NCBI GenBank assembly: GCA_946482515.1
Contig: CAMLRS010000006.1
Coordinates: 124,001 to 188,000 of the forward strand
DNA: 64,000 nucleotides
Source of the DNA: an uncultured Flavobacteriales bacterium
GTDB taxonomy: Bacteria; Bacteroidota; Bacteroidia; Flavobacteriales; Crocinitomicaceae
Direction: 5' to 3'
Positions 1 through 11,218 of the stretch are shown one piece after another. The translations under genes and the position numbers were made by a program. Each line of letters opens with the position of its first letter. The first letter of the stretch is position 1. Under the pieces are notes generated by a model. The model saw only the letters and a list, made by a program, of their open reading frames with translations. It was not told the origin of the DNA and did not search any database.

Positions 1-1
1 G

Positions 2-190
2 AAAGGTTCTTCCGAGCCGAACAAGAGCAAGGTAGGTTCCATGACATGGGATCAGATCCGCACAATCGCTGAAGATAAAATGCCTGACATGAACTGTTTT
101 ACAGTTGATTCAGCAATGTCAATGGTTGCAGGTACTGCACGTAGTATGGGTGTAACAGTTAAAGGTGGTGAAGCACCGGCAACTAAATAA
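2..190 (+). CDS. rplK: 50S ribosomal protein L11 (C-terminal part)
   Basis: The last 62 codons of L11, cut by the window start. The visible part is the C-terminal rRNA-binding domain, with the typical [16 protein letters not shown] stretch, a [16 protein letters not shown] helix region and a TAA stop. L11 binds the GTPase-associated centre of 23S rRNA, where it takes part in factor binding. It lies 11 bases before rplA, the usual L11-L1 order at the head of the rplKAJL-rpoBC cluster. The N-terminal half is outside the window. Confidence 0.95.
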   Translation, partial: KGSSEPNKSKVGSMTWDQIRTIAEDKMPDMNCFTVDSAMSMVAGTARSMGVTVKGGEAPATK

Positions 191-201
191 TCAGTAACGT
201 C

Positions 202-897
202 ATGGGAAGAATTTCTAAGAAAAGAAAAGAGGTATTGGCCAAGTATGACCTGGCTAAGCCTTACACTCTTACAGAGGCGTGTGACATGGTTAAATCCATC
301 ACTACATCGAAGTTTGACGCATCAGTAGATATCTCTGTGCGCCTTGGAGTTGATCCGCGTAAAGCGAACCAGATGGTTCGTGGTACCGTTGCATTGCCAC
401 ACGGAACCGGAAAGGACGTACGCGTACTTGTACTGTGTACTCCTGACAAGGAAGCCGAAGCAAAAGCAGCTGGTGCAGAATACGTTGGATTGGACGATTT
501 CATTGAGAAAATCAAAGGTGGCTGGACTGACATCGACGTAATCATTACTATGCCTTCAGTTATGGGTAAAGTTGGAGCCCTGGGACGAGTACTCGGACCA
601 CGCGGTTTGATGCCAAACCCTAAGACAGGTACAGTAACGATGGAAGTCGGTAAGGCAGTAGAAGAAGTGAAGGCAGGTAAAATCGACTTCAAAGTGGACA
701 AATATGGTAACATCCATTCGTCTATCGGGAAAGTTTCCTTCGAAGGGAACAAGATCCGCGAGAACGCGTTTGAGCTGATCAACCAGTTGAACAAATTGAA
801 GCCGTCTGCAGCGAAAGGTACTTATATCAGAAGCATCTTCATCAGCTCTACAATGTCACCTAGTATTCAAATTGACGCTAAGTCTGTTGTAGCTTAA
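202..897 (+). CDS. rplA: 50S ribosomal protein L1
   Basis: Full-length L1 (231 aa, the usual bacterial length). The signature [13 protein letters not shown] is at about residues 132-144. L1 forms the mobile stalk near the E site, and in many bacteria it also represses its own operon by binding the mRNA. The ATG lies 11 bases after the rplK stop, and rplJ starts 13 bases after its end. There is therefore no room for the long rplJ leader seen in enterobacteria, and the four ribosomal genes are probably one transcript. Confidence 0.98.
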   Translation: MGRISKKRKEVLAKYDLAKPYTLTEACDMVKSITTSKFDASVDISVRLGVDPRKANQMVRGTVALPHGTGKDVRVLVLCTPDKEAEAKAAGAEYVGLDDFIEKIKGGWTDIDVIITMPSVMGKVGALGRVLGPRGLMPNPKTGTVTMEVGKAVEEVKAGKIDFKVDKYGNIHSSIGKVSFEGNKIRENAFELINQLNKLKPSAAKGTYIRSIFISSTMSPSIQIDAKSVVA

Positions 898-910
898 AAA
901 CGCAGGAAGT

Positions 911-1432
911 ATGACAAAAGATCAAAAATCACAGTACATCGATGACCTTGCACAGGAGCTTTCCAATGCAAACGTCTTCTATCTTGCAGATACAGCCGGC
1001 TTAACAGTAGAAGCTGTCAATAACCTTCGTCGTCGTTGCTTCCAGGCAGGAATCTCCTTGCGTGTCGTAAAGAACACCCTGCTGGCAAAAGCGATGGAGC
1101 GTGTTGAAGGGAGAAATTACGGTCAGTTGCCTGAAGTATTGGGCGGGCCAACATCTATCCTGTTTGCTGAAGTAGGTAACGTACCTGCAAAATTAATCAA
1201 GGAATTCCGCAAGAAAAGCGATAAGCCGCTTCTGAAGGGTGCCTACATCGAAGAAGCGATCTTTATTGGTGATAACCAACTGGATGCGCTCGAAGCGATC
1301 AAGTCACGCGAGGAACTCATCGGCGATATCATCGGATTGCTCCAGTCTCCTGCGAAGAACGTTATCAGCGGTCTTACAGGTGGTGGAAGCAAGATTGCCG
1401 GAATCCTGAAAACGCTCGAAGAACGAGCATAA
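911..1432 (+). CDS. rplJ: 50S ribosomal protein L10
   Basis: L10 (173 aa), the stalk base that anchors L7/L12 dimers to 23S rRNA. The N-terminal globular domain shows the family pattern FYLADTAGLTVEAVNNLRR and LRVVKNTLLAKA. The C-terminal helix that carries L7/L12 is Lys/Glu/Leu-rich and ends in LKTLEERA. It sits between rplA and rplL in the standard order, 39 bases before rplL. Confidence 0.97.
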   Translation: MTKDQKSQYIDDLAQELSNANVFYLADTAGLTVEAVNNLRRRCFQAGISLRVVKNTLLAKAMERVEGRNYGQLPEVLGGPTSILFAEVGNVPAKLIKEFRKKSDKPLLKGAYIEEAIFIGDNQLDALEAIKSREELIGDIIGLLQSPAKNVISGLTGGGSKIAGILKTLEERA

Positions 1433-1471
1433 CAAAACAACTTTTTTAAGAACCTTTTTAAATTAAATAAA

Positions 1472-1849
1472 ATGGCAGATTTGAAACAAATCGCAGAAAC
1501 GCTGGTTAACTTGACAGTAAAAGAAGTAAACGAACTGGCTACAATTTTGAAAGACGAGTACGGTATTGAGCCTGCTGCTGCTGCACCTGTAATGGTTGCT
1601 GGTGGTGGAGGTGGCGCTGCTGAAGCTGCTGCTGAAAAAACTGAATTCGACGTAGTCCTGAAATCAGGTGGTGCTAACAAACTGGCAGTAGTTAAGCTCG
1701 TTAAAGAGTTGACTGGTAACGGTTTGAAAGAGTCTAAAGACCTCGTTGACGGAGCTCCTGCAACTTTGAAAGAAGGAGTTTCTAAAGACGAAGCTGAAGG
1801 CTTGAAGAAGTCTCTTGAAGAGGCTGGAGCTGAAGTTGAGATTAAGTAA
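1472..1849 (+). CDS. rplL: 50S ribosomal protein L7/L12
   Basis: L7/L12 (125 aa). It has an N-terminal dimerisation domain (residues 1-32), an Ala/Gly/Pro-rich hinge at about 33-55 ([20 protein letters not shown]) and a C-terminal factor-binding domain with [19 protein letters not shown]. It is acidic and uses strongly preferred codons, as expected for a multicopy stalk protein. A 39-base A/T-rich spacer separates it from rplJ, and a strong hairpin follows the stop. Confidence 0.97.
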   Translation: MADLKQIAETLVNLTVKEVNELATILKDEYGIEPAAAAPVMVAGGGGGAAEAAAEKTEFDVVLKSGGANKLAVVKLVKELTGNGLKESKDLVDGAPATLKEGVSKDEAEGLKKSLEEAGAEVEIK

Positions 1850-1865
1850 TTACTTACTTCATTTA

Positions 1866-1909
1866 CAGGAAAGGCGTTCGTCAGCTGACGGATGCCCTTT
1901 CCTGTTTTT
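1866..1909 (+). terminator. Attenuator-like hairpin between rplL and rpoB
   Basis: Inverted repeat whose arms begin CAGGAAAGG and end CCTTTCCTG, closing on GTCAGC/GCTGAC, followed by TTTTT at 1905-1909. It lies 17 bases after the rplL stop and 44 bases before the rpoB start. A partial terminator here would let ribosomal-protein transcripts exceed RNA polymerase transcripts, as at the E. coli rplL-rpoB junction. The structure is seen; partial read-through is inferred. Confidence 0.75.
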
Positions 1910-1952
1910 CAGCATACAAAAAAGTACCTTTCTCAATTAAAAATATTTCGCC

Positions 1953-4900
1953 TTGGCAACAACAAGCAACACCATAACGAGAATTAATTTTGCATCCGGC
2001 AAAAATCAGTTCGCTTATCCGGATTTTCTGGATATTCAGCTTAAATCCTTCCAGGAGTTCTTCCAGCTGGAGACGACTCCCGAGAATCGTGAAAGTGAAG
2101 GATTGTACAAGGTATTTGCGGAGAACTTTCCGATCACGGACACCCGTAATCAGTTCGTATTGGAGTTCCTCGATTACTTTATCGACCCGCCGCGTTACAC
2201 CATTGATGAGTGTATCGAGCGTGGTCTGACTTACAGCGTTCCGCTGAAGGCAAAACTCAAACTCTACTGTACAGACCCTGAGCACGAGGATTTCGAAACC
2301 ATCGTGCAGGATGTGTACCTGGGCACCATTCCATACATGACACCGAAAGGATCCTTCGTGATCAACGGTGCCGAGCGTGTGATCGTTTCCCAGCTGCACC
2401 GTTCACCGGGTGTGTTCTTCGGTCAGAGCCGTCACGCAAATGGTACAAAACTGTACTCTGCGCGTGTGATCCCGTTCAAGGGATCCTGGATCGAATTCGC
2501 AACGGACATCAACAGCGTAATGTATGCTTACATCGACCGTAAGAAAAAGTTACCTGTGACTACACTGTTCCGTGCGATCGGTTATGAAACAGATAAAGAC
2601 ATCCTCGAAATATTCGGCCTCGCTGACGAAGTAAAAGTCAACAAAGCCAACCTGAAAAAAGCAGTAGGCCGTCGCCTTGCTGCGAGAGTACTGAAATCCT
2701 GGATCGAAGACTTCGGTGATGAAGATACAGGTGAAGTAGTATCCATCGAGCGTAACGAGGTGATCCTCGATCGTGAAACGGTGCTGGAAGAATTCCACAT
2801 CGATCTGATCGTTGACGCAGGTGTGAAAACGGTGATCTTCCACAAAGAAGATGCGAACACAGCCGATTACACCATCATCTACAACACGCTTCAGAAAGAT
2901 ACATCCAACTCGGAAAAAGAAGCGGTAGAGCACATCTACCGTCAGCTGCGTAACGCTGAGCCGCCTGATTACGAAACGGCGAAAAGCGTATTCGAGAAGC
3001 TGTTCTTCTCCGATGCCCGTTACGACCTGGGTGAAGTAGGACGTTACCGTATGAACAAAAAACTGAATATCGACAGCACGGAAGAATCACGCGTTCTGAC
3101 GAAAAACGATATTCTGTCCATCATTAAGTACCTGATCGAGCTCATCAACTCCAAAGCGGATGTGGATGATATCGACCACTTGTCCAACCGTCGTGTACGT
3201 ACCGTTGGCGAGCAGCTGTACGCACAATTTGGTGTAGGTCTGGCACGTATGGCCCGTACAATCCGTGAGCGTATGAACGTTCGCGATAACGAGGTCTTCA
3301 CGCCGATCGACTTGATCAACGCGAAAACATTGTCTTCCGTGATCAACTCCTTCTTCGGAACCAACCAGCTGTCCCAGTTCATGGACCAGACCAACCCGCT
3401 TTCGGAAGTAACGCACAAGCGTCGTCTTTCTGCACTCGGACCAGGTGGTCTCTCCCGTGAGCGCGCCGGATTTGAGGTTCGTGACGTTCACTACACACAC
3501 TACGGTCGTCTGTGTACGATCGAAACACCGGAGGGTCCGAACATCGGTCTGATCTCTTCCCTTTGCGTTTACGCGAAAGTGAACAAGCTCGGATTCATCG
3601 AGACACCTTACCGTGAAGTGAAGGCAGGAAAAGTGGAGATGAGCGTTGAGCCAATTTACCTTTCTGCTGAAGAAGAGCACGAAAAAATGATTGCTCAGGC
3701 AAACGTATCGATCGACGACAAAGGAAACTTCCTCTCCGACGTAGTGAAAGCGCGTCTGGAAGGTGACTTCCCGGTTGTTTCGCCGAAAGAGCTGAGCCTG
3801 ATGGACGTTGGTGCCAACCAGATCGCTTCGATCGCGGCATCTTCCATTCCGTTCCTCGAGCACGATGATGCCAACCGTGCGCTGATGGGATCCAACATGC
3901 AACGCCAGGCGGTGCCGCTTCTGAAGCCGCAATCGCCGATCGTTGGTACAGGCATCGAGCAGCTGGTGGCACGTGATTCACGCGTACTCATCAACGCGGA
4001 AGGTTCCGGAGTTGTAGAATACGTAGACGCAAACGAAATCGTGATCCGTTACGACTGGTCAGATGAAGATAAGCTTGTTAGCTTCGACAGCGAAGTAACC
4101 CGTTACCCGCTGACGAAATTCCAGAAAACAAACCAAAGCACAACGATCAACCTGAAGCCGATCGTTCGCAAAGGGGACCGCATTGAGAAAGGTCAGGTCC
4201 TCTGCGAAGGATATGCAACACAAGGTGGTGAGCTGGCGCTTGGTCAGAACCTGAAAGTGGCCTTCATGCCATGGAAAGGATACAACTTCGAGGATGCGAT
4301 CGTGATCTCCGAGCGTGTAGTACGCGACGACATCTTTACGTCCATCCACATCGATGAGTATGCACTGGAAGTTCGCGACACGAAGCGTGGTATGGAAGAA
4401 TTAACTTCCGATATCCCGAACGTTTCCGAAGAAGCGACCAAAGACCTCGACGAAAACGGATTGATCCGTATCGGTGCTGAGATCAAAGAAGGCGATATCC
4501 TGATCGGTAAGATCACTCCAAAAGGAGAAACAGATCCTTCACCGGAAGAAAAACTCCTCCGTGCGATCTTCGGTGACAAAGCCGGTGACGTGAAAGATGC
4601 TTCCCTGAAAGCCGGACCATCATTGCGTGGTGTGGTAATCGACAAGAAGCTCTTCTCCCGTGCGATCAAGGACCGCAAATCCAAAGCACACGACAAACCA
4701 GTTTTGGAAGTGCTGGATACAGAATACGACAAGGACTACGCAACATTGAAAGACCGTTTGGTTGATAAGCTGTTGTCAGTTCTGGGTGAAACGAAATCCA
4801 ACGGAGTATTCAACAACTTCAAGGAAGAGATCATCAAGAAAGGAACGAAGTTCACCCAAAAGAACCTCGTTGCAATCGACTATACAATTGTAAATCCTAC

Positions 4901-5765
4901 CAGCTGGACAGCTGATGCACACGTGAACACCCTGGTGAGCCGCGTACTGCACAACTTCACCATCAAGGCGAACGACCTCCTGGGTATTTACAAGCGTAAG
5001 AAATTCCACATTTCCGTTGGAGATGAGCTGCCAGCAGGTATCGTGAAAATGGCGAAAGTCTATGTTGCTCAGAAGCGTAAGCTGAAAGTGGGTGATAAGA
5101 TGGCCGGTCGTCACGGTAACAAAGGTATCGTTGCCAACATCGTTCGTGTGGAAGACATGCCGTTCCTTGAAGACGGAACGCCGGTGGATATCGTACTGAA
5201 CCCGCTTGGTGTACCTTCCCGTATGAACCTTGGACAGATCTACGAGACTGTACTCGGATGGGCAGGTGAGAAACTGGGTGTGAAATTCGCTACGCCTATC
5301 TTCGACGGTGCTACGCCACAGGAGATCGACGAGTGGACAGCGAAAGCTGGTGTACCGACTTCAGGTAAAACCTACCTGTACGACGGAGGAACGGGAGATC
5401 GTTTCCACCAGACTGCAACGGTAGGTATCATCTACATGCTGAAGCTCTCGCACATGGTTGACGACAAAATGCACGCGCGTTCTATCGGACCATACTCACT
5501 CATTACGCAGCAGCCGCTCGGTGGTAAGGCACAGTTCGGAGGTCAGCGTTTCGGTGAGATGGAGGTGTGGGCACTCGAGGCATTCGGTGCTGCGAACATC
5601 CTGCAGGAGATCCTGACGGTGAAATCTGACGACGTTATGGGCCGTGCGAAAGCTTACGAGTCTATCGTTAAAGGAGACAACATTCCTGAGCCGGGCATTC
5701 CGGAATCATTCAACGTATTGTTGCATGAATTGAGAGGTCTGGGTCTGAGCATTTCCATGGACTAA
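1953..5765 (+). CDS. rpoB: DNA-directed RNA polymerase subunit beta (TTG start)
   Basis: Complete beta subunit, 1270 aa. The rifampicin-pocket segment [19 protein letters not shown]...[12 protein letters not shown] starts near residue 467 and keeps Asp, His and Ser at the positions usually changed in resistant mutants, so it looks rifampicin-sensitive. [14 protein letters not shown] lies near residue 1046 and [21 protein letters not shown] near 1190. The start is a TTG giving [16 protein letters not shown]. An in-frame TAA at 1938-1940 closes the frame upstream, and no ATG or GTG lies between it and the conserved N-terminus. A possible -7 box, TACCTTTC, is just upstream. rpoC follows after 51 bases. 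Confidence 0.98.
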   Translation: MATTSNTITRINFASGKNQFAYPDFLDIQLKSFQEFFQLETTPENRESEGLYKVFAENFPITDTRNQFVLEFLDYFIDPPRYTIDECIERGLTYSVPLKAKLKLYCTDPEHEDFETIVQDVYLGTIPYMTPKGSFVINGAERVIVSQLHRSPGVFFGQSRHANGTKLYSARVIPFKGSWIEFATDINSVMYAYIDRKKKLPVTTLFRAIGYETDKDILEIFGLADEVKVNKANLKKAVGRRLAARVLKSWIEDFGDEDTGEVVSIERNEVILDRETVLEEFHIDLIVDAGVKTVIFHKEDANTADYTIIYNTLQKDTSNSEKEAVEHIYRQLRNAEPPDYETAKSVFEKLFFSDARYDLGEVGRYRMNKKLNIDSTEESRVLTKNDILSIIKYLIELINSKADVDDIDHLSNRRVRTVGEQLYAQFGVGLARMARTIRERMNVRDNEVFTPIDLINAKTLSSVINSFFGTNQLSQFMDQTNPLSEVTHKRRLSALGPGGLSRERAGFEVRDVHYTHYGRLCTIETPEGPNIGLISSLCVYAKVNKLGFIETPYREVKAGKVEMSVEPIYLSAEEEHEKMIAQANVSIDDKGNFLSDVVKARLEGDFPVVSPKELSLMDVGANQIASIAASSIPFLEHDDANRALMGSNMQRQAVPLLKPQSPIVGTGIEQLVARDSRVLINAEGSGVVEYVDANEIVIRYDWSDEDKLVSFDSEVTRYPLTKFQKTNQSTTINLKPIVRKGDRIEKGQVLCEGYATQGGELALGQNLKVAFMPWKGYNFEDAIVISERVVRDDIFTSIHIDEYALEVRDTKRGMEELTSDIPNVSEEATKDLDENGLIRIGAEIKEGDILIGKITPKGETDPSPEEKLLRAIFGDKAGDVKDASLKAGPSLRGVVIDKKLFSRAIKDRKSKAHDKPVLEVLDTEYDKDYATLKDRLVDKLLSVLGETKSNGVFNNFKEEIIKKGTKFTQKNLVAIDYTIVNPTSWTADAHVNTLVSRVLHNFTIKANDLLGIYKRKKFHISVGDELPAGIVKMAKVYVAQKRKLKVGDKMAGRHGNKGIVANIVRVEDMPFLEDGTPVDIVLNPLGVPSRMNLGQIYETVLGWAGEKLGVKFATPIFDGATPQEIDEWTAKAGVPTSGKTYLYDGGTGDRFHQTATVGIIYMLKLSHMVDDKMHARSIGPYSLITQQPLGGKAQFGGQRFGEMEVWALEAFGAANILQEILTVKSDDVMGRAKAYESIVKGDNIPEPGIPESFNVLLHELRGLGLSISMD

Positions 5766-5816
5766 TCCACGGAACGAACGAATTGTCGAATTTGATTTTT
5801 AAAGAAAAAAGATAAA

Positions 5817-8800
5817 ATGGCTTACAGAAAAGAAACACCGAAAAAACAGAGCAGCTTCAACAAGATCACCATCTCGTTGGCTTCTCCGGAGCTGATTCTC
5901 GAGCAATCGAGCGGCGAGGTACTCAAGCCTGAAACAATTAACTACCGTACGTACAAGCCGGAACGCGACGGGCTCTTCTGCGAGCGCATCTTCGGACCGG
6001 TAAAAGACTACGAATGCCATTGCGGTAAATACAAGCGTATCCGATACAAAGGAATCGTTTGTGACCGTTGCGGTGTGGAAGTGACCGAGAAAAAAGTGCG
6101 TCGTGAGCGCATGGGGCACATTTCCCTCGTAGTGCCGGTAGCACACATCTGGTACTTCCGTTCCCTGCCGAACAAAATCGGTTACCTGCTCGGATTGCCG
6201 ACTAAAAAACTGGATCAGATCATTTACTACGAGCGTTATGTAGTGATCCAGACAGGTATTGCAACAAATGTTGACGGTTCTTCCCTGTCTACGAAAGACT
6301 TCCTGACAGAAGAAGAATACCTCGACATCCTCGACACGCTTCCGCGTGAGAACCAATACCTTGAGGATTCCGATCCGAACAAATTCATCGCGAAGATGGG
6401 TGCAGAAGCGTTGTACGACCTGCTCCGTCGCATGGACCTCGATTCACTTTCTTACGACCTGCGTCACCAGGCGAACAACGAAACTTCGGTACAGCGTAAG
6501 CACGAAGCGTTGAAGCGTCTGCAAGTAGTGGAATCCATGCGTGAATCGCAAACGCGTATCGAAAACCGTCCTGAATGGATGATCGTGAAAGTAGTACCGG
6601 TGATTCCACCTGAGCTGCGTCCGCTCGTTCCGCTTGATGGTGGCCGTTTCGCAACATCGGATCTCAACGACCTCTACCGTCGTGTGATCATCCGTAACAA
6701 CCGTCTGAAGCGACTGATCGAGATCAAGGCGCCGGAAGTAATCCTCCGCAACGAGAAGCGTATGCTTCAGGAAGCAGTTGATTCACTCTTCGACAACTCT
6801 CGTAAGGCTTCAGCTGTTAAAACAGAATCAAACCGTCCGCTGAAATCCCTTTCTGATTCCTTGAAAGGTAAGCAGGGACGTTTCCGTCAGAACCTCCTCG
6901 GTAAGCGTGTGGATTATTCAGCACGTTCCGTAATTGTCGTTGGACCAGACCTGAAGCTCCATGAGTGTGGTCTTCCAAAAGACATGGCAGCTGAGCTGTA
7001 CAAGCCGTTCATCATTCGCAAGATGATCGAGCGTGGAATCGTGAAGACGGTAAAATCTGCAAAGAAAATCGTTGACCGCAAAGAGCCTGTGGTTTGGGAT
7101 ATCCTGGAAAACGTTCTGAAAGGACACCCGGTACTCCTCAACCGTGCTCCTACGCTTCACCGTCTGGGTATCCAGGCATTCCAGCCGAAACTGATCGAAG
7201 GAAAAGCAATTCGTCTGCACCCGCTCGTTACAACGGCCTTCAACGCCGACTTCGACGGTGACCAGATGGCGGTTCACCTTCCATTGGGGAACGCTGCAAT
7301 CCTCGAAGCTCAGCTGTTGATGCTGGCTTCACACAACATCCTGAACCCTGCGAACGGTGCCCCAATTGCCGTACCATCCCAGGACATGGTGTTGGGTCTG
7401 TATTACATCACGAAGTCGCGTTTGTCGACTCCGGAGCGTACAGTAAAAGGTGAAGCAGGTATTTTCTACTCACCGGAAGAAGTGATCATCGCACACAACG
7501 AAGGAAAACTGGATCTCCACGCTACGATCAAGGTGAAAAGCTACGATCTGGACGAGACTGGTACTCCGACCCTGCAAATGATCGATACTTCCTGCGGTCG
7601 TGTACTCTTCAACGAAGTTGTACCACGCGAAGTAGGATTCATCAACGACGTATTGACGAAGAAAGCACTCCGCGATATCATCGGTCACGTACTGAAGACT
7701 TGCGGAACAGCTAAAACGGCGAAATTCCTCGACGATATCAAAGAACTCGGTTACCAGATGGCCTTCAAAGGCGGTCTGTCGTTCAACCTCGACGATATCA
7801 TCATTCCGAAGGAAAAAGAAGTACTCGTTGCAAAAGCAGAGAACGAAGTAAAAGACGTGATGGCGAACTACAACATGGGTCTCATCACCAACAACGAACG
7901 TTACAACCAGATCATCGACATCTGGACACATACCAACTCGCGCCTGACGCACACGCTGATGGAGCAATTGAAGAACGACAACCAGGGATTCAACTCCATC
8001 TACATGATGTTTGACTCCGGGGCACGTGGTTCCAAAGAGCAGATCCGTCAGCTCTCCGGAATGCGTGGTCTGATGGCGAAACCGCAGAAATCCGGTGCAT
8101 CTTCCCAGGAGATTATCGAAAACCCGATCCTCTCCAACTTTAAGGAAGGTCTGTCCATCTTCGAATACTTCATCTCTACCCACGGTGCCCGTAAAGGTCT
8201 TGCGGATACGGCCCTCAAAACGGCCGATGCAGGTTACCTGACACGTCGTCTCGTGGACGTTGCACAGGACGTAGTGATCAACGCAGACGACTGCGGTACG
8301 CTGCGCGGACTGGTGGCAACAGCGTTGAAGAAAAACGACGACGTAGTGGAGCCGTTGTACGACCGCATCGTTGGACGTACATCTGTACACGATATTCACC
8401 ACCCGGAAACGGAAGCGCTGATCGTAGCTGCCGGAGAGCTGATCTCCGAAACAGTAGGCGAAGCCATTACAAAAGCCGGAATCGAAGAAGTAGAAATCCG
8501 CTCCGTACTGACGTGCGAAATGCGCCGCGGTGTATGTTCGAAATGTTACGGACGTAACCTTGCAACGCACCGCCAGGCACAGGAAGGTGATGCAGTAGGT
8601 GTAATCGCTGCCCAATCCATTGGTGAGCCGGGTACACAGCTGACACTCCGTACATTCCACGTGGGTGGTACCGCTTCGAACATTGCCGACGAATCCGACC
8701 TGAAAGCGAAAGCATCAGGTAGACTGGAAATCGACGAATTGCGTACAATCGAGCGTAAAGGTGCCGACGGTACAAAACGTACGATCGTAGTAGGCCGTTC

Positions 8801-10109
8801 TGCCGAGCTCAAAATTACCGATCCGAAAACAGGCGTGATCCTGATGACGACAAACATCCCTTACGGTGCCGAAATGATGGTGGACAACAACATCACGGTG
8901 AAAAAAGGCGATGTGATCTGTAAGTGGGACCCGTATAACGCGGTAATTATCTCCGAGGTTTCCGGTAAAGTGGTATTCGAGAACATTATCGACGGTATTA
9001 CTTACCGTGAAGAAGTCGATGAGCAAACCGGATTTACCGAGAAAGTGATCATCGAATCCCGCGATAAGAAGAAAAACCCGGCGATCCACATCATCGATCC
9101 GAAAACGAAAGAGGTGCTGCGTGAATACAACATCCCGGTTGATTCCCACATCGCTGTAAACGAAGGCGACAAAGCCGAAGAAGGTGTGATCCTCGTTAAA
9201 ATCCCGCGTGTAGCAGGTAAAACAGGGGATATCACCGGAGGTCTTCCGCGTGTAACCGAGCTCTTCGAAGCACGTAACCCTTCTAACCCGGCTGTGGTTT
9301 CTGAAATCGACGGTATCGTTGAATTCGGTAAAATCAAGCGTGGTAACCGTGAAATCCAGGTGGTTTCGAAAAACGGAGACATTCGCAAATACCTCGTTCC
9401 GCTTTCCAAGCACATCCTCGTACAGGAAAACGACTTCGTTCGTGCAGGACAGTCACTGTCTGACGGTGCTGTTACGCCAAACGATATCCTGAACATCCAG
9501 GGGCCAACGAAAGTACAGGAGTACATCGTGAACGAAATCCAGGAGGTTTACCGCCTTCAGGGTGTGAAGATCAACGACAAGCACTTCGAAGTGATCGTTC
9601 GCCAGATGATGTTGAAAGTGGAGATCGTAGACGCTGGAGATACACGCTTCCTCGAAGGACAATCTGTTCACAAGGCAGACTTCATGGAAGAAAACGACGC
9701 GATCTACGGAATGAAAGTCGTAGTGGACGCAGGCGAGTCTTCGGAATTGCGTGCAGGCCAGATTGTTACAGCTCGTAAGCTGCGTGACGAAAACTCACAG
9801 CTCAAGCGTGCTGATAAGAAAACGGTTGAGTCCCGCGATGCTGTTCCGGCTACATCGACGCCGTTGCTGCAAGGTATCACCCGTGCTTCCCTCCAGACGC
9901 AGTCGTTCATTTCGGCAGCTTCCTTCCAGGAAACAACGAAAGTACTGAACGAAGCAGCGATCTCAGGAAAAGAAGATCACCTGCTCGGTCTGAAGGAAAA
10001 CGTGATCGTAGGTCACCTGATCCCGGCCGGTACAGGAGTTCGCAAGTTCCAGAAAGTGCTCGTTACGAACACAGAAGAGCTCGAAGCGCTCGAAAATGCC
10101 AACGCTTAA
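5817..10109 (+). CDS. rpoC: DNA-directed RNA polymerase subunit beta'
   Basis: Complete beta' subunit, 1430 aa. The first zinc-binding region (CHCGKYKR...CDRCGVEVT) is near residues 65-88. The catalytic magnesium motif [12 protein letters not shown] is near residue 473. The second cysteine cluster ([14 protein letters not shown]) is near 900, and the bridge/trigger region [21 protein letters not shown] follows near 931. The product pairs with the rpoB product in the polymerase core. It ends with TAA and is followed by a strong intrinsic terminator, which closes the rplK-rpoC transcription unit. Confidence 0.98.
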   Translation: MAYRKETPKKQSSFNKITISLASPELILEQSSGEVLKPETINYRTYKPERDGLFCERIFGPVKDYECHCGKYKRIRYKGIVCDRCGVEVTEKKVRRERMGHISLVVPVAHIWYFRSLPNKIGYLLGLPTKKLDQIIYYERYVVIQTGIATNVDGSSLSTKDFLTEEEYLDILDTLPRENQYLEDSDPNKFIAKMGAEALYDLLRRMDLDSLSYDLRHQANNETSVQRKHEALKRLQVVESMRESQTRIENRPEWMIVKVVPVIPPELRPLVPLDGGRFATSDLNDLYRRVIIRNNRLKRLIEIKAPEVILRNEKRMLQEAVDSLFDNSRKASAVKTESNRPLKSLSDSLKGKQGRFRQNLLGKRVDYSARSVIVVGPDLKLHECGLPKDMAAELYKPFIIRKMIERGIVKTVKSAKKIVDRKEPVVWDILENVLKGHPVLLNRAPTLHRLGIQAFQPKLIEGKAIRLHPLVTTAFNADFDGDQMAVHLPLGNAAILEAQLLMLASHNILNPANGAPIAVPSQDMVLGLYYITKSRLSTPERTVKGEAGIFYSPEEVIIAHNEGKLDLHATIKVKSYDLDETGTPTLQMIDTSCGRVLFNEVVPREVGFINDVLTKKALRDIIGHVLKTCGTAKTAKFLDDIKELGYQMAFKGGLSFNLDDIIIPKEKEVLVAKAENEVKDVMANYNMGLITNNERYNQIIDIWTHTNSRLTHTLMEQLKNDNQGFNSIYMMFDSGARGSKEQIRQLSGMRGLMAKPQKSGASSQEIIENPILSNFKEGLSIFEYFISTHGARKGLADTALKTADAGYLTRRLVDVAQDVVINADDCGTLRGLVATALKKNDDVVEPLYDRIVGRTSVHDIHHPETEALIVAAGELISETVGEAITKAGIEEVEIRSVLTCEMRRGVCSKCYGRNLATHRQAQEGDAVGVIAAQSIGEPGTQLTLRTFHVGGTASNIADESDLKAKASGRLEIDELRTIERKGADGTKRTIVVGRSAELKITDPKTGVILMTTNIPYGAEMMVDNNITVKKGDVICKWDPYNAVIISEVSGKVVFENIIDGITYREEVDEQTGFTEKVIIESRDKKKNPAIHIIDPKTKEVLREYNIPVDSHIAVNEGDKAEEGVILVKIPRVAGKTGDITGGLPRVTELFEARNPSNPAVVSEIDGIVEFGKIKRGNREIQVVSKNGDIRKYLVPLSKHILVQENDFVRAGQSLSDGAVTPNDILNIQGPTKVQEYIVNEIQEVYRLQGVKINDKHFEVIVRQMMLKVEIVDAGDTRFLEGQSVHKADFMEENDAIYGMKVVVDAGESSELRAGQIVTARKLRDENSQLKRADKKTVESRDAVPATSTPLLQGITRASLQTQSFISAASFQETTKVLNEAAISGKEDHLLGLKENVIVGHLIPAGTGVRKFQKVLVTNTEELEALENANA

Positions 10110-10125
10110 TTTCAAACAAGCATAG

Positions 10126-10156
10126 AAAAACCCCGGTCGGAAGATCGGGGTTTTTT
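10126..10156 (+). terminator. Intrinsic terminator of the rpoBC unit
   Basis: Arms CCCCGGTC and GATCGGGG around a GGAA tetraloop, with A5 before and T6 after. It lies 16 bases after the rpoC stop. The sequence leading into the 5' arm (agcatagaaaaaccccggt) recurs exactly at the terminator near 11170. Confidence 0.93.
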
Positions 10157-10165
10157 GTTGTTGTA

Positions 10166-10173
10166 TATTTTTG
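10166..10173 (+). promoter_or_regulatory. Possible -7 box TATTTTTG
   Basis: Matches TAnnTTTG and ends 7 bases before the ATG at 10181. It overlaps the end of the rpoC terminator T-tract and has no TTG at the expected distance, so the match may be chance. Confidence 0.35.
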
Positions 10174-10180
10174 AGTTGTT

Positions 10181-10651
10181 ATGCAGGAAGTTCGTCTATC
10201 AGTTCCCTATACTGCTGAAGAAGTTAAAGACCGACTAGCAAAAGCTTTCGCCTCACCACAACATGGTGAGCTAGAGTTCTTTTGGGAAAAAGACAGCCCA
10301 TTTTGCCATGTGCGGACTCATATTCAACGGGTTGGACCTTTAGTGTTCGGAGGTGATACTGACACAACTTTAGTTGAGTTGTATTTGAAAGAATTGGGTA
10401 CTCAGACGCAGATTATTATTTCACCAACTTCAGCCGGATATTCCCTGGCTATTAAATTAGCAGTGTTACCAATTCTATGGATGTTACCCCCATTTATGTT
10501 TTGGAATAAAGGCTGGGTAATGGGAATCAAAGCTTTGGCAGCTTGTGGAACAGTTACACTGATTTTATGGATAGCAGGTAAATCCAGCAAGAGCAGCGAG
10601 CGAAAAATTACCAGGAAAATCCTTGAAACATTTAAGGACGTTAATCAATAA
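10181..10651 (+). CDS. Hypothetical protein with two C-terminal membrane segments
   Basis: 156 aa, not recognised. Residues 1-90 look soluble and begin with a pattern like a small alpha/beta domain (VRLSVPYTAEEVKDRLAKAF). Two hydrophobic segments at about 90-108 and 113-132 are followed by a basic C-terminal tail. It stands alone after the rpoC terminator and overlaps the end of the convergent lipoprotein gene by 7 bases. It is visibly richer in A/T than rpoBC, so it may be a late arrival here. No function is assigned. Confidence 0.75.
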   Translation: MQEVRLSVPYTAEEVKDRLAKAFASPQHGELEFFWEKDSPFCHVRTHIQRVGPLVFGGDTDTTLVELYLKELGTQTQIIISPTSAGYSLAIKLAVLPILWMLPPFMFWNKGWVMGIKALAACGTVTLILWIAGKSSKSSERKITRKILETFKDVNQ

Positions 10652-11115
10652 TGCAATTGAATCAACCCTTCCGAAACCGCTTTCACATCTTCCGGTGCCC
10701 ACATGCGGATGAATTCGCCGGAGAATAACACCTTGACATAATTTGCGATGGTATCGTGTTCTACAACGATTATTTCTGCGTTGCTGAGATTGTAGACCTG
10801 GTTCAGCTCATTGTAATAATTGATCTGTACCTGCGAAATCGGTACGTTAGTCGTATAAGTAGTACCGCTGATTTCGGTGTAATTCATTTGCAGTGTCATT
10901 TTGACGTTATTCGTTGAAATACCGGTTGAAACAACCCATGAAGGAATCATTTGAGCGACAAAGGAACTGTCGGAGGCAACCATTTGTCCGTCGACTTTTG
11001 CCTGAAATTTATCGGCAGGAGGAGCTTCTCCGGATGGTTTCGATTCTTTTTTGCAGGATGCAGCCAGTAAAAAAGAAGCGGCAAGTAGCAAGAAGGCGAA
11101 GTATACTGATTTCAT
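10645..11115 (-). CDS. Hypothetical lipoprotein
   Basis: 156 aa with a lipoprotein signal: a hydrophobic helix ending LLAAS then Cys21, followed by KKESKPSGE. The mature part starts KFQAKVDGQMVASDSS, a pattern common in small Bacteroidota lipoproteins with one beta-sandwich domain. The beta-rich remainder has no catalytic motif I can see. It converges on and overlaps the preceding gene by 7 bases. Probably surface or periplasmic; substrate unknown. Confidence 0.8.
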   Translation of the reverse strand: MKSVYFAFLLLAASFLLAASCKKESKPSGEAPPADKFQAKVDGQMVASDSSFVAQMIPSWVVSTGISTNNVKMTLQMNYTEISGTTYTTNVPISQVQINYYNELNQVYNLSNAEIIVVEHDTIANYVKVLFSGEFIRMWAPEDVKAVSEGLIQLHY

Positions 11116-11166
11116 CTGAACTGATTTAGGTGTTTCAAAAATACATTTTTGCTGTCAATACAGCAT

Positions 11167-11195
11167 AGAAAAACCCCGGTTTTCACCGAGGTTTT
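11167..11195 (-). terminator. Terminator after the TPR paralogue pair
   Basis: On the minus strand the arms are AAAACCTCGGT and ACCGGGGTTTT around a GAAA loop, with one mismatch, and the 3' side runs into TTTTTC. It lies 24 bases downstream of the minus-strand gene ending at 11219. Confidence 0.8.
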
Positions 11196-11218
11196 ACCGT
11201 TTTAAAGGAATAAAATCG

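Noticed and set aside
7470..8660. 396-codon minus-strand frame opposite rpoC
   Set aside because: Antisense shadow of strongly biased codons; rich in Cys, His and Phe, matches no family, and rpoC on the other strand is certain.
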